Below are positions 16,607 to 24,828 of a stretch of DNA of 51,967 nucleotides, piece by piece (the stretch's first letter is position 1; the number at the start of each line of letters is the position of its first letter). The translations under genes were made by a program, and so were the position numbers. Source of the DNA: Lachnospiraceae bacterium UBA3273 (GTDB taxonomy: Bacteria; Bacillota; Clostridia; Lachnospirales; Lachnospiraceae); contig DEUB01000031.1 of NCBI GenBank assembly GCA_002362385.1, forward strand, positions 1 through 51,967, given 5' to 3'. The notes beneath the pieces are model-generated. The model ran no database searches. It saw only the letters and a list, made by a program, of their open reading frames with translations, and was not told the origin of the DNA.

Positions 16607-16641
16607 TGTTTTTAATTCTGTGGGGATCAGGTGTCCGTTCC

Positions 16642-17487
16642 TCAAGTCGGGGTATTTGCCTCTGTCTGTTCTTTCCGCTTTTTACCGGGGGTGGTCCCGT
16701 ATATTTCTTTAAACATCCTGGAAAAGACCTTATAATTGTGAAATCCGTGCCGTTCCAGGATTTCCGAAAGGGTCAGGTCTGTCTTCATCATATCCTCATA
16801 AATATAACGCAGCCGAACGGAATTTACATATTCTAAAAAGGTCTGCCCCATATATTTCTTAAAGAATCTGCAAAAATACGCTTCTTCCAAGTGGAGAAGG
16901 CCGGCAGCGTCTGAAACGCTTAGGTTTTCTGTATAATGTTCCTTCACATAGTCCATGATCAGGGAAAGACGGTTAAAATTCCTGTCGTTCTTCAATTTGG
17001 CATTTTCACTTATATGGACCATATAATCGGCAACCAGCTCCGAGAGCAGGCTGTATAAAAGAGAAGTCAGCTTTAAGCGCCCGATGGTGCTCCGGTCGGA
17101 ATAAAGCTCTGCCATCTGGTCTAAAAGGGGTTTCAATTTGTTTTGGCCCGGAAAACTGAAGGGGCCTCCCGTATCCTGGAAACGGACGAATTCGTAGCCC
17201 GGAATGTGTTCCTTTAAAAAACTGTAGGGGAGCTGCAGAAGCAGGATCCTCGAAGAGCCGATACAATGGGTTGAGTGAATGTCCCTGGAATTGACAATGA
17301 CAAAATCCCCTCCAAAGAGTCTGGTAACACGGTCGTTTACGGTAACGTCCATAATGCCGTTTAAGATATATACAATTTCCAGGCTGTTATGCCAGTGCAT
17401 GGGGATTAAGTCATTATCGCTGTCATATACAGTAAAACGCACAGGAAGGGCGGTGTCGGTTTTGACCTGTTCATGTATGGGCTGCAT
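16642..17487 (-). CDS. AraC-family transcriptional regulator with cupin sensor
   Basis: A 281-residue minus-strand regulator; GGAAGGAG lies upstream of its ATG. The N-terminal cupin domain (about 15-110) has MHWHNSLEIVYILNGIMDVT and RLFGGDFVIVNSRDIHST. The C-terminal part carries two HTH motifs (NLSVSDAAGLLHLEEAYFCR; LTLSEILERHGFHNYKVFSR) and the AraC tail EIYGTTPGKKR. It is divergent from the GH3 glucosidase gene at 17755, with a perfect palindrome between them, so it probably controls that gene in response to a sugar. The ligand is unknown. Confidence 0.9.
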   Translation of the reverse strand: MQPIHEQVKTDTALPVRFTVYDSDNDLIPMHWHNSLEIVYILNGIMDVTVNDRVTRLFGGDFVIVNSRDIHSTHCIGSSRILLLQLPYSFLKEHIPGYEFVRFQDTGGPFSFPGQNKLKPLLDQMAELYSDRSTIGRLKLTSLLYSLLSELVADYMVHISENAKLKNDRNFNRLSLIMDYVKEHYTENLSVSDAAGLLHLEEAYFCRFFKKYMGQTFLEYVNSVRLRYIYEDMMKTDLTLSEILERHGFHNYKVFSRMFKEIYGTTPGKKRKEQTEANTPT

Positions 17488-17582
17488 AGATTACTCCTTC
17501 CATCTGATAGTACGGATATTCCCGCCTGAAAATTTTTGTGCCGGTCAGGCTTGTATTTAACCTAGCATGCTCCATAAAAAAA

Positions 17583-17594
17583 GTCAATATTGAC
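17583..17594. promoter_or_regulatory. Palindrome between AraC regulator and GH3 gene, candidate operator
   Basis: GTCAATATTGAC is a perfect 12-bp dyad in the 267-bp divergent region. A further half-site GTCAA (17605-17609) forms a second inverted pair with TTGAC (17590-17594). The minus-strand copy supplies a TTGAC -35-like element for the regulator gene. The spacing of repeated TTGAC/GTCAA half-sites fits AraC-family binding, but no match to a known site is claimed. Confidence 0.35.
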
Positions 17595-17754
17595 CTAAAA
17601 ACGAGTCAAAAAACCGGGTAGTGCGGGGAATCAAAATCTGATAGTATATGTTTTACAGAAGGAAAAGAAAGCAGCGGTTATGATGCAAAGACCCGGAAGA
17701 AGTATCGGAAAGAAAAAATATGATAAAATAATAATGAGAAAGGAGCATGAGGAA

Positions 17755-20028
17755 ATGACTGCAGAAAAGATTAAGGAGATTGTTTCACAGATGACGCTGG
17801 AGGAAAAAGCGTCCCTTTGTTCAGGAGGGGACTTTTGGCATACGAAGGCGGTTGACAGGCTGGGCGTGCCTGCCATGATGGTATCAGACGGACCTCACGG
17901 ACTCAGGAAGCAGAAGGATGAAGGAGACCATTTGGGCGTAAATGACAGTATCGTGGCGGTCTGCTATCCTGCCGGCTGTGCAACCGCATCCTCTTTTGAC
18001 AGGGAATTGGTGGAAAAAATGGGGCAGGCCATCGGAGAGGCGTGCCAGGCAGAGGGCGTCGGAGTCATTTTGGGGCCTGCGGTAAATATCAAACGTTCTC
18101 CTTTATGCGGACGTAACTTTGAGTATTATTCCGAGGACCCCTATGTGGCCGGCGAAATGGCGGCAAGTTATATCAAAGGCGTGCAGAGCAAAAACGTGGG
18201 GACCAGCATAAAACATTTTATGGCTAACAGCCAGGAGACCCGCAGAATGTCTTCCGATTCCAGAGTCGACGAAAGGACCATGAGAGAAATTTATATGCCG
18301 GCCTTTGAAAAGGCGGTTAAGGAATCAAAGCCCTGGACGGTTATGTGCTCCTATAACAGGATCAACGGAACCTATGCGGCGGAAAACAAAAAGCTCCTCA
18401 CGGATGTATTAAGGGACGAATGGGGATTTGACGGTCTTGTGGTCAGCGACTGGGGCGCGGTCAATGACCGTGTGGCGGGCGTTAAGGCCGGACTGGATCT
18501 GGAGATGCCGCCCTCATGCGGAGTCAATGATAAACTGATCGAGAAGGCGGTTAAGGACGGAAAACTGGACGAGGCGGTTTTGGATCGGACGGTAGAGAGG
18601 ATCCTTGACATTGTATACCGCTTTATGGAAAACAGGGATACGGAGGCCGTCTTTGACAGGGAGGCACAGCATAAGCTTTCCGCCAGGGTTGCCGAAGAAT
18701 CTTTGGTGTTGCTGAAAAACGACGGCATTCTTCCTTTAAAGAAAGAGCAGAAGATCGCTTTTATCGGCCAGTATGCCGAAAAGCCCAGATATCAGGGCGG
18801 CGGCAGTTCCCACATCAACAGCTATAAGGTAACGGGAGCATTGGAATTTGCAAAGGATCTGCCTGGTGTGACCTTTGCAAAGGGTTTTGATGATAAAGAG
18901 GATGTCATTGATGAGAACTTGGTGGCGGAAGCGGTAAAGGCTGCCAAAGAGGCAGAGGCGGCCGTTATTTTTGCGGGTCTGCCGGACGCCTTCGAATCGG
19001 AAGGCTATGACCGGACCCATATGAAGATGCCGGAAAGTCAGAATTACCTCATTGAGGAAGTCGCAAAGGTACAGCCCAATGTGGTAGTCGTACTTCACAA
19101 CGGTTCCCCTGTAGAGATGCCCTGGATCTCCAAAGTAAAAGGCGTGTTAGAGGCTTATCTGGGGGGCGAGGCAGTGGGAGAAGCGGAATACCGCATTCTT
19201 TTCGGAGAGGTCAACCCAAGCGGCAGGCTTTCGGAAACCTTCCCCTTGAAGCTGGAAGACAATCCTTCTTATCTGTACTATATCGGGGAAGAAGATGTTG
19301 TTGAATACAGAGAGGGCGTATTTGTGGGCTACCGTTATTATAACAAAAAGAAAATGGATGTCCTTTTCCCCTTCGGCTACGGGCTCAGCTATACCGATTT
19401 TGCATATTCCAACCTGAAGCTGGATAAAAAGACCATGAAGGATACAGAGATTCTTACGGTTTCCGTAGATGTGAAAAATACCGGAAGCGTGACGGGCAAA
19501 GAGGTGGTACAGCTCTATGTGGAAGACGAGGAGAGCACTGTGATCCGTCCCGTAAAGGAACTGCGGGGATTTGAAAAAGTAGAGCTTGCGCCCGGAGAGA
19601 CTAAAACCGTCAGCTTCAAACTGGATGCAAGGGCCTTTGCATATTATGATGTGCAGCTTGGAGATTTTCATGTGGAAAGCGGCAGCTTTAAGATCATGAT
19701 CGGCCGTTCCAGTGCGGATATGAAACTTACAGATACGGTCAGCGTGGAATCCACAAAGGAGATCCGCAGGAAATATCATTTAAATACGACCTTCGGGGAT
19801 ATTTTGAAGGATAAAAAGGCGGCAGCCTTCTTAGAACCGTTATATGCTTCATGTACGATGATCGAATCCTGCGATACCAATTCGGCGGAAAGCGGATTGG
19901 GAAGCTCGTCTAAAGCGATGCAGGATGCCATGATGCAGTATATGCCCCTTCGCGCACTCATAAGTTTCCAGGACGGAACCATAGATTTTGAAAAACTGCA
20001 GCAAATCATCGACAAAATAAATCAGTAA
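17755..20028 (+). CDS. GH3 family beta-glucosidase/glycoside hydrolase
   Basis: A 757-residue enzyme; ATG 17755 with AAGGAG upstream is preferred to in-frame starts at 17680 and 17734. The N-terminal barrel has VSDGPHGLRKQ, GPAVNIKRSPLCGRNFEYY, TSIKHFMANSQETRR, and the nucleophile Asp232 in GLVVSDWGAV. The second alpha/beta domain has LLKNDGILPLKK and GGGSSHINSY; a PA14 insert is absent. A fibronectin-III-like domain (VQLYVEDEESTVIRPVKELR, FEKVELAPGE) comes at about 600-690, and a further 60 residues of unknown role end the protein. There is no signal peptide, so it splits imported oligosaccharides in the cytoplasm. Exact linkage specificity cannot be read. Confidence 0.93.
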   Translation: MTAEKIKEIVSQMTLEEKASLCSGGDFWHTKAVDRLGVPAMMVSDGPHGLRKQKDEGDHLGVNDSIVAVCYPAGCATASSFDRELVEKMGQAIGEACQAEGVGVILGPAVNIKRSPLCGRNFEYYSEDPYVAGEMAASYIKGVQSKNVGTSIKHFMANSQETRRMSSDSRVDERTMREIYMPAFEKAVKESKPWTVMCSYNRINGTYAAENKKLLTDVLRDEWGFDGLVVSDWGAVNDRVAGVKAGLDLEMPPSCGVNDKLIEKAVKDGKLDEAVLDRTVERILDIVYRFMENRDTEAVFDREAQHKLSARVAEESLVLLKNDGILPLKKEQKIAFIGQYAEKPRYQGGGSSHINSYKVTGALEFAKDLPGVTFAKGFDDKEDVIDENLVAEAVKAAKEAEAAVIFAGLPDAFESEGYDRTHMKMPESQNYLIEEVAKVQPNVVVVLHNGSPVEMPWISKVKGVLEAYLGGEAVGEAEYRILFGEVNPSGRLSETFPLKLEDNPSYLYYIGEEDVVEYREGVFVGYRYYNKKKMDVLFPFGYGLSYTDFAYSNLKLDKKTMKDTEILTVSVDVKNTGSVTGKEVVQLYVEDEESTVIRPVKELRGFEKVELAPGETKTVSFKLDARAFAYYDVQLGDFHVESGSFKIMIGRSSADMKLTDTVSVESTKEIRRKYHLNTTFGDILKDKKAAAFLEPLYASCTMIESCDTNSAESGLGSSSKAMQDAMMQYMPLRALISFQDGTIDFEKLQQIIDKINQ

Positions 20029-20069
20029 TTTTCAAATTTAGCCGGATTTTTAGCTAATAAATGTTATGC

Positions 20070-20120
20070 ATTTTGCCTATACTGACAGTATGTTCTGATA
20101 ACTGATAGTATAGGCAAAAT
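20070..20120 (+). terminator. Strong hairpin after the GH3 gene
   Basis: Arms 20070-20089 and 20101-20120 match at 18 of 20 positions (outer 14 bp perfect: ATTTTGCCTATACT/AGTATAGGCAAAAT) with an 11-nt loop. The outer stem is flanked by short A and T runs, so it could work as a terminator in both directions. The rest of 20029-20307 holds no recognisable gene. Confidence 0.55.
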
Positions 20121-20307
20121 TTTGCGGAAAACAAGCATGAAAAAGCAGAATTTACGCACAAAACAAAGGGAAAATATAATCAAAAATGTCGAAAATTGTC
20201 GATGAATGTTGGTGGATATTATTTGCATATTGTATTAGAATGTAGTTAGCAGATGAGCAGGGGAATCTGCTGGCAGGCAGTAAATTCCATGACAGAGGGG
20301 AATATGC

Positions 20308-20772
20308 ATGAGAAGGAAACAAAAATTTGTTACGGTGGAAACCTATATTATCATGGCGCTGCTCTCATATGTGTTTTTGTATGTATGGGAAATCGACGTA
20401 AGCTGGACTTCTCTGGAAAATCCCGACTGGATTTTCAGATTGAGCGTTGTTCCGGCTTTATATCTGGCAGTGTCTTATAGTATATGCAGGCCCATTTTTT
20501 TACATGCGGTCAAAAGAACCGACAAATCAGTGTGTGAACCCTTTTTTATCATTATCAGTACATGCTTTGCGTTTTACGTGATTTCTTTATTATATACTCT
20601 CTGGGCCATATCCCCTATCGGTCCCGGGATTATGGAGTACGCGGGAATGCCTATGTATGACGTGCTGACTGTGGTCTTGAATTTAGCGGGCTGCAGAATG
20701 CAGGAAGGTATTAGTATTGCCTTCGGAATATTACTGGCCTTTGGAACTACCGGCTTACAATATGCCGAATGA
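20308..20772 (+). CDS. Hypothetical four-helix membrane protein
   Basis: A 154-residue integral membrane protein; GAGGGG lies 7 nt before ATG 20308. Hydrophobic segments are visible at about residues 10-28 (YIIMALLSYVFLYVW), 42-60 (RLSVVPALYLAVSYSI), 77-98 (PFFIIISTCFAFYVISLLYT) and 115-150 (VLTVVLNLAGC; IAFGILLAFGTTGLQY). The loops are short and there is no catalytic motif. The family is not recognised. It lies between GH3 and the convergent pyrG with no evident operon partner; a weak AACCGCA/TGCGGTT hairpin lies just downstream (20776-20812 region). Confidence 0.65.
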   Translation: MRRKQKFVTVETYIIMALLSYVFLYVWEIDVSWTSLENPDWIFRLSVVPALYLAVSYSICRPIFLHAVKRTDKSVCEPFFIIISTCFAFYVISLLYTLWAISPIGPGIMEYAGMPMYDVLTVVLNLAGCRMQEGISIAFGILLAFGTTGLQYAE

Positions 20773-20824
20773 GGAAACCGCATTCCGGTATATTTGGATC
20801 TGCGGTTACCCCCTGCCTCTTTTC

Positions 20825-22435
20825 TTATTTACGAGTGTTGTGTGCGAGAGCTGCCTCGGCGAATCCCTTAAATAAAGGGTGCGGCCTATTGGGGCGGCTC
20901 TTAAACTCTGGATGGGCCTGTGTAGCGATGAAGAAAGGATGTTCCGGAAGCTCGCACATTTCCACAATGCGTCCGTCGGGAGAAATGCCCGATAATTTCA
21001 TGCCCTTTTCTGTTAAGACGGAGCGGAAATCGTTGTTTACTTCGTAACGATGTCTGTGTCTTTCCTGGATGGTCTCCTGTTTGTATAATGCATAAGCTTT
21101 TGAAGTCTTGTCCAAAACACAAGGATAAGAACCAAGTCTTAAAGTACCGCCGATATCCTCAACGCCGTTCTGGTCAGGCATCAGGGCGATCACGGGATGG
21201 GTAGTGCTGGGATCCAATTCTTCGCTGTGGGCGTCGTTGAAGCCCACTACATTTCTGGCAAATTCCACAATGGCAAGCTGCATACCCAGGCAAAGACCCA
21301 GGAAGGGAATATTATTTTCCCTGGCATAGGTAATTGCTTTGATCTTACCCTCAATACCGCGGTTGCCAAAGCCGCCGGGCACTAAAATGCCGTTTACATC
21401 CTTTAAGAGGTCGTTAACGTTATCGTCGGTCACCGTTTCGGAATCGATCCATTTGATATTTACGGTGGTATCGATGAAAATGCCGCCATGTTTTAAAGCT
21501 TCTACAACGCTTAAATATGCGTCGTGGAGCTGGATGTATTTTCCTACAAGGGCAATAGTGACCTCGTGCTGGGGATTGCGGAGCTTGTTTACCATTTCTT
21601 TCCAGTCTGATAAATCCGGATTGGGACAATCTAAATGAAGGCATTCGCATACCACGTCCGCGATTTTTTCTTTTTCCAAAGCAAGAGGAGCTTCATATAA
21701 GTGCTCTACATCCAGATTCTGCAGTACATGCTTGTTGGGCACGTTACAGAACAGGGCGATCTTATCCTTTATCTGCTGGTCTAAAGGCAGTTCGCTGCGG
21801 CATACGATAATATCCGGCTGAATTCCCATTCCCTGCAGTTCCTTTACGGACGCCTGGGTGGGCTTTGTTTTCATTTCCTGGGACGCACGCAGGTAAGGGA
21901 TCAGGGTCACATGGATCAAAACGGCATTATCCCGTCCTACTTCGTGCTGGAACTGACGGATGGACTCTAAGAAAGGCTGGCTTTCGATATCTCCCACGGT
22001 TCCTCCCACTTCAATAATGGCAATACGCATATCGTCGTCGCTGAAATTGCGGTAAAAACGGCTTTTGATCTCATTGGTAATATGAGGAATTACCTGTACG
22101 GTTCCTCCGCCATAATCTCCCCGGCGTTCCTTCTGAAGCACGGACCAGTATACTTTTCCTGTGGTAACGTTGGAATTTTTGTCCAGACTCTCGTCGATAA
22201 AGCGTTCATAATGACCCAGATCGAGGTCCGTTTCAACGCCGTCGTCCGTTACAAAAACCTCCCCGTGCTGAATGGGATTCATAGTGCCCGGGTCGATATT
22301 GATATATGGATCAAATTTCTGCATGGTAACCTTGTAGCCACGCGCTTTTAATAATCTTCCCAAAGATGCGGCGGTAATTCCCTTTCCGAGACCGGAAACC
22401 ACACCGCCTGTTACGAATACGTATTTTACTGCCAT
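20825..22435 (-). CDS. pyrG: CTP synthase
   Basis: A 536-residue glutamine-dependent CTP synthase that makes CTP from UTP, ATP and glutamine. The N-terminal synthase domain has FVTGGVVSGLGKGITAASLG (P-loop), KFDPYINIDPGTMNPIQHGE and DLDLGHYERFID. The C-terminal class I glutaminase domain has the nucleophile elbow PFLGLCLGMQLAIVEF and the final HPEFKSRPNRPHPLF. Its length is normal. The RBS AGGAGGATT lies just before the ATG. A TATAAT -10 on the minus strand (22463-22468) gives a leader of only about 20 nt, with no sign of the pyrG attenuator found in bacilli. It is divergent from ftsH. Confidence 0.97.
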   Translation of the reverse strand: MAVKYVFVTGGVVSGLGKGITAASLGRLLKARGYKVTMQKFDPYINIDPGTMNPIQHGEVFVTDDGVETDLDLGHYERFIDESLDKNSNVTTGKVYWSVLQKERRGDYGGGTVQVIPHITNEIKSRFYRNFSDDDMRIAIIEVGGTVGDIESQPFLESIRQFQHEVGRDNAVLIHVTLIPYLRASQEMKTKPTQASVKELQGMGIQPDIIVCRSELPLDQQIKDKIALFCNVPNKHVLQNLDVEHLYEAPLALEKEKIADVVCECLHLDCPNPDLSDWKEMVNKLRNPQHEVTIALVGKYIQLHDAYLSVVEALKHGGIFIDTTVNIKWIDSETVTDDNVNDLLKDVNGILVPGGFGNRGIEGKIKAITYARENNIPFLGLCLGMQLAIVEFARNVVGFNDAHSEELDPSTTHPVIALMPDQNGVEDIGGTLRLGSYPCVLDKTSKAYALYKQETIQERHRHRYEVNNDFRSVLTEKGMKLSGISPDGRIVEMCELPEHPFFIATQAHPEFKSRPNRPHPLFKGFAEAALAHNTRK

Positions 22436-22565
22436 GAAATAATCCTCCTAATATACTCAAGTATTATACAATGAAGATTGTCTAAAATCTAGGATTTGTA
22501 TCAAAAAAGTTAAAAAAAGTTTATAAAAGTTTTAGAGGCGCTTATTAAATTTCACAATGTTTGTA

Positions 22566-22594
22566 TTGATTTATAGAAAACCTAAATTTATAAT
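22566..22594 (+). promoter_or_regulatory. Candidate sigma-A promoter of ftsH
   Basis: TTGATT (22566-22571) and TATAAT (22589-22594) are 17 bp apart, 34 bp ahead of the ftsH ATG. The transcript would begin near 22601 and contains GGAGG at 22610-22614. Confidence 0.6.
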
Positions 22595-22628
22595 AGTAAC
22601 AGACTGTTTGGAGGAATTATATACGAAT

Positions 22629-24734
22629 ATGGATAATAACAACCAACCTAATAACAACCAGAACAATAATCAGAACAACCAGAATCAGGGCGGGGGAAAC
22701 GGGCCTCAGAAGCGTCAGAGCCTGTTCATGCTGATGATCGCGGTGCTGTTTACATTGATGTTCATGAGCTTTGTCATGCGCTTTTTGTCAGGCGGCAGCA
22801 ATGAGATTTCCTACAGCTCTTTTTTGAATATGGTAAAGTGCGGACAGGTAGAAAGCGTGCTGATTACGGACGACCAGATCAAGATCACGCCCAAAAAGAC
22901 CAAAAAGGAAGTAAGCGGTAATACCCTGTTCGGGGATTATAACCAGAATCCCGGCCAGCCCGAAAGCTATTATACGGGCAATCTGGAAGATGACAACCTG
23001 TATCCCCTTTTAGACGAGTACGGCGTGGAATACAGCAAGGAGATCCCTGACAGCTCGGGGATGATCCTGAGTTTTATCCTGACATGGATCCTGCCGGTAG
23101 TGCTTCTTTATATAGTGCTGATGTTCGTGTTCCGAAAGATGAGCGGAAGCGGCGGCCCCATGAGCGTGGGCAGGAGCAATGCCAAGGTATATGTACAAAA
23201 AGAAACAGGCGTTACCTTTAAAGATGTGGCGGGACAGGAGGAAGCCAAGGAATCCTTGCAGGAGGTAGTGGATTTCCTGCACAATCCCGGCAAATATACC
23301 CAGATAGGCGCCAAGCTGCCCAAGGGAGCCCTTTTGGTGGGACCTCCCGGAACGGGTAAAACATTACTGGCGAAAGCGGTTGCAGGAGAAGCCCATGTGC
23401 CCTTTTTCTCCCTGGCAGGTTCCGATTTTGTGGAACTGTATGTGGGCGTGGGAGCTTCCCGCGTAAGGGATCTGTTTAAGGAAGCCCAGAAAAATGCACC
23501 GTGTATCATCTTTATTGATGAGATCGACGCTATCGGAAGAAGCCGTGATTCCAAGTACGGCGGCGGAAATGAAGAGCGTGAGCAGACCTTGAACCAGCTG
23601 CTTTCCGAAATGGACGGATTTGACTCATCCAAGGGTATCCTGATCCTGGCGGCTACCAACAGGCCGGAGATCCTGGATAAGGCCCTGCTTCGTCCCGGAC
23701 GTTTTGACAGGCGCATCATTGTGGATAAACCGGACCTGAAAGGCCGTGTTGATATTTTAAAGGTACATTCCAAGGATGTGCTTTTGGATGACAGCGTGGA
23801 TCTGGACGCCATCGCCCTTGCAACAAGCGGCGCGGTAGGCTCCGATCTTGCCAATATGATCAATGAAGCGGCGATCAACGCCGTTAAAGAAGGCCGGAAG
23901 GCAGTCTGCCAGAAGGATCTGTTTGATGCGGTAGAGGTTGTCTTAGTAGGTAAGGAAAAGAAAGACCGCATTATGAGTAAGGAAGAGAGAAAGATCGTTT
24001 CCTACCATGAAGTGGGCCATGCGCTGATCTCGGCACTGCAGAAAAACTCCGAGCCGGTGCAGAAGATTACCATCGTGCCCCGTACCATGGGAGCTTTAGG
24101 ATATGTTATGCATGTGCCGGAGGAGGAGAAATATCTCAATACCCAGGCGGAACTTCATGATATGCTGGTAGGCCTCTTAGGAGGAAGAGCTGCCGAGGAA
24201 CTGGTTTTCGATACGGTAACCACGGGAGCTTCCAATGATATTGAGAAGGCTACCAATATTGCCAGGAGCATGGTTACCCAGTACGGTATGAGCAAACGTT
24301 TCGGACTGATGGGGCTTGAGACGGTGGAGAGCCGTTATCTTGACGGCCGGACGGCGATGAACTGTTCTGATGTTACAGCCGCGGCGGTAGACGAAGAGGT
24401 CATGAAGATCTTGAAAGACTGCTACGAAGAGGCGGTAAATCTCTTGAAGGAAAACCGTGAGATCATGGATAAGATCGCCGCTCATCTGATCGAGAAGGAA
24501 ACCATTACGGGCAAGGAGTTTATGGCGATCTACCGCAGGGAAAAAGGCCTTCCCGAAGAGCCGGAAAAGGAAGAAGGCACGGATAAGGACGGCGCTTTGG
24601 AAAAAGAGGCGGAAGCGAAGGCGGAAAAAGATTCTGTGGAAAGCGCAGAGAGCTCCGACCGGTTTATGATACCCAACAGGGAGCTGATAAAGACAAATGC
24701 CCCGGAGGATACGGAGCAGTCTGAGGAAGAATGA
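22629..24734 (+). CDS. ftsH: ATP-dependent zinc metalloprotease FtsH
   Basis: A 701-residue membrane AAA+ protease that degrades membrane and short-lived cytosolic proteins as a hexamer. ATG 22629 follows GGAGG by 14 nt, longer than usual; upstream in-frame starts lack support. The N-terminal 30 residues are almost pure Asn/Gln/Pro/Gly (MDNNNQPNNNQNNN...). TM1 is about 33-53 and TM2 about 152-172, around a small extracellular domain. Then come Walker A GPPGTGKT, Walker B CIIFIDEIDAIG, the second region of homology with RPGRFDRR, and the zinc site His460-Glu-x-x-His (SYHEVGHAL). The C-terminal tail is acidic and variable. It is transcribed alone, closed by a terminator. Confidence 0.96.
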   Translation: MDNNNQPNNNQNNNQNNQNQGGGNGPQKRQSLFMLMIAVLFTLMFMSFVMRFLSGGSNEISYSSFLNMVKCGQVESVLITDDQIKITPKKTKKEVSGNTLFGDYNQNPGQPESYYTGNLEDDNLYPLLDEYGVEYSKEIPDSSGMILSFILTWILPVVLLYIVLMFVFRKMSGSGGPMSVGRSNAKVYVQKETGVTFKDVAGQEEAKESLQEVVDFLHNPGKYTQIGAKLPKGALLVGPPGTGKTLLAKAVAGEAHVPFFSLAGSDFVELYVGVGASRVRDLFKEAQKNAPCIIFIDEIDAIGRSRDSKYGGGNEEREQTLNQLLSEMDGFDSSKGILILAATNRPEILDKALLRPGRFDRRIIVDKPDLKGRVDILKVHSKDVLLDDSVDLDAIALATSGAVGSDLANMINEAAINAVKEGRKAVCQKDLFDAVEVVLVGKEKKDRIMSKEERKIVSYHEVGHALISALQKNSEPVQKITIVPRTMGALGYVMHVPEEEKYLNTQAELHDMLVGLLGGRAAEELVFDTVTTGASNDIEKATNIARSMVTQYGMSKRFGLMGLETVESRYLDGRTAMNCSDVTAAAVDEEVMKILKDCYEEAVNLLKENREIMDKIAAHLIEKETITGKEFMAIYRREKGLPEEPEKEEGTDKDGALEKEAEAKAEKDSVESAESSDRFMIPNRELIKTNAPEDTEQSEEE

Positions 24735-24745
24735 TTTAAAATAAA

Positions 24746-24789
24746 GGCACTAAGGCTGCTCTTTAGCAGTCTTATGTGCTGTTTTGTTT
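24746..24789 (+). terminator. Rho-independent terminator after ftsH
   Basis: A stem of 14 bp with one bulged T joins GCACTAAGGCTGCT (24747-24760) and AGCAGTCTTATGTGC (24765-24779) around a CTTT loop, followed by GTTTTGTTT. Confidence 0.75.
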
Positions 24790-24828
24790 CCGGGGCTATT
24801 TCCGGAAACTCTGTTTATGAGGGAATCC

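Noticed and set aside
16474..16836. A 120-codon plus-strand open frame with hydrophobic residues
   Set aside because: It crosses the palindromic element and then runs antisense to the AraC regulator. The hydrophobicity comes from reading the T-rich arms, and no RBS is present.
20304..20480. Alternative overlapping frame at 20253-20480
   Set aside because: It shares its region with the hydrophobic four-helix protein at 20308, which has a well-placed GAGGGG site; the alternative has no coherent composition.
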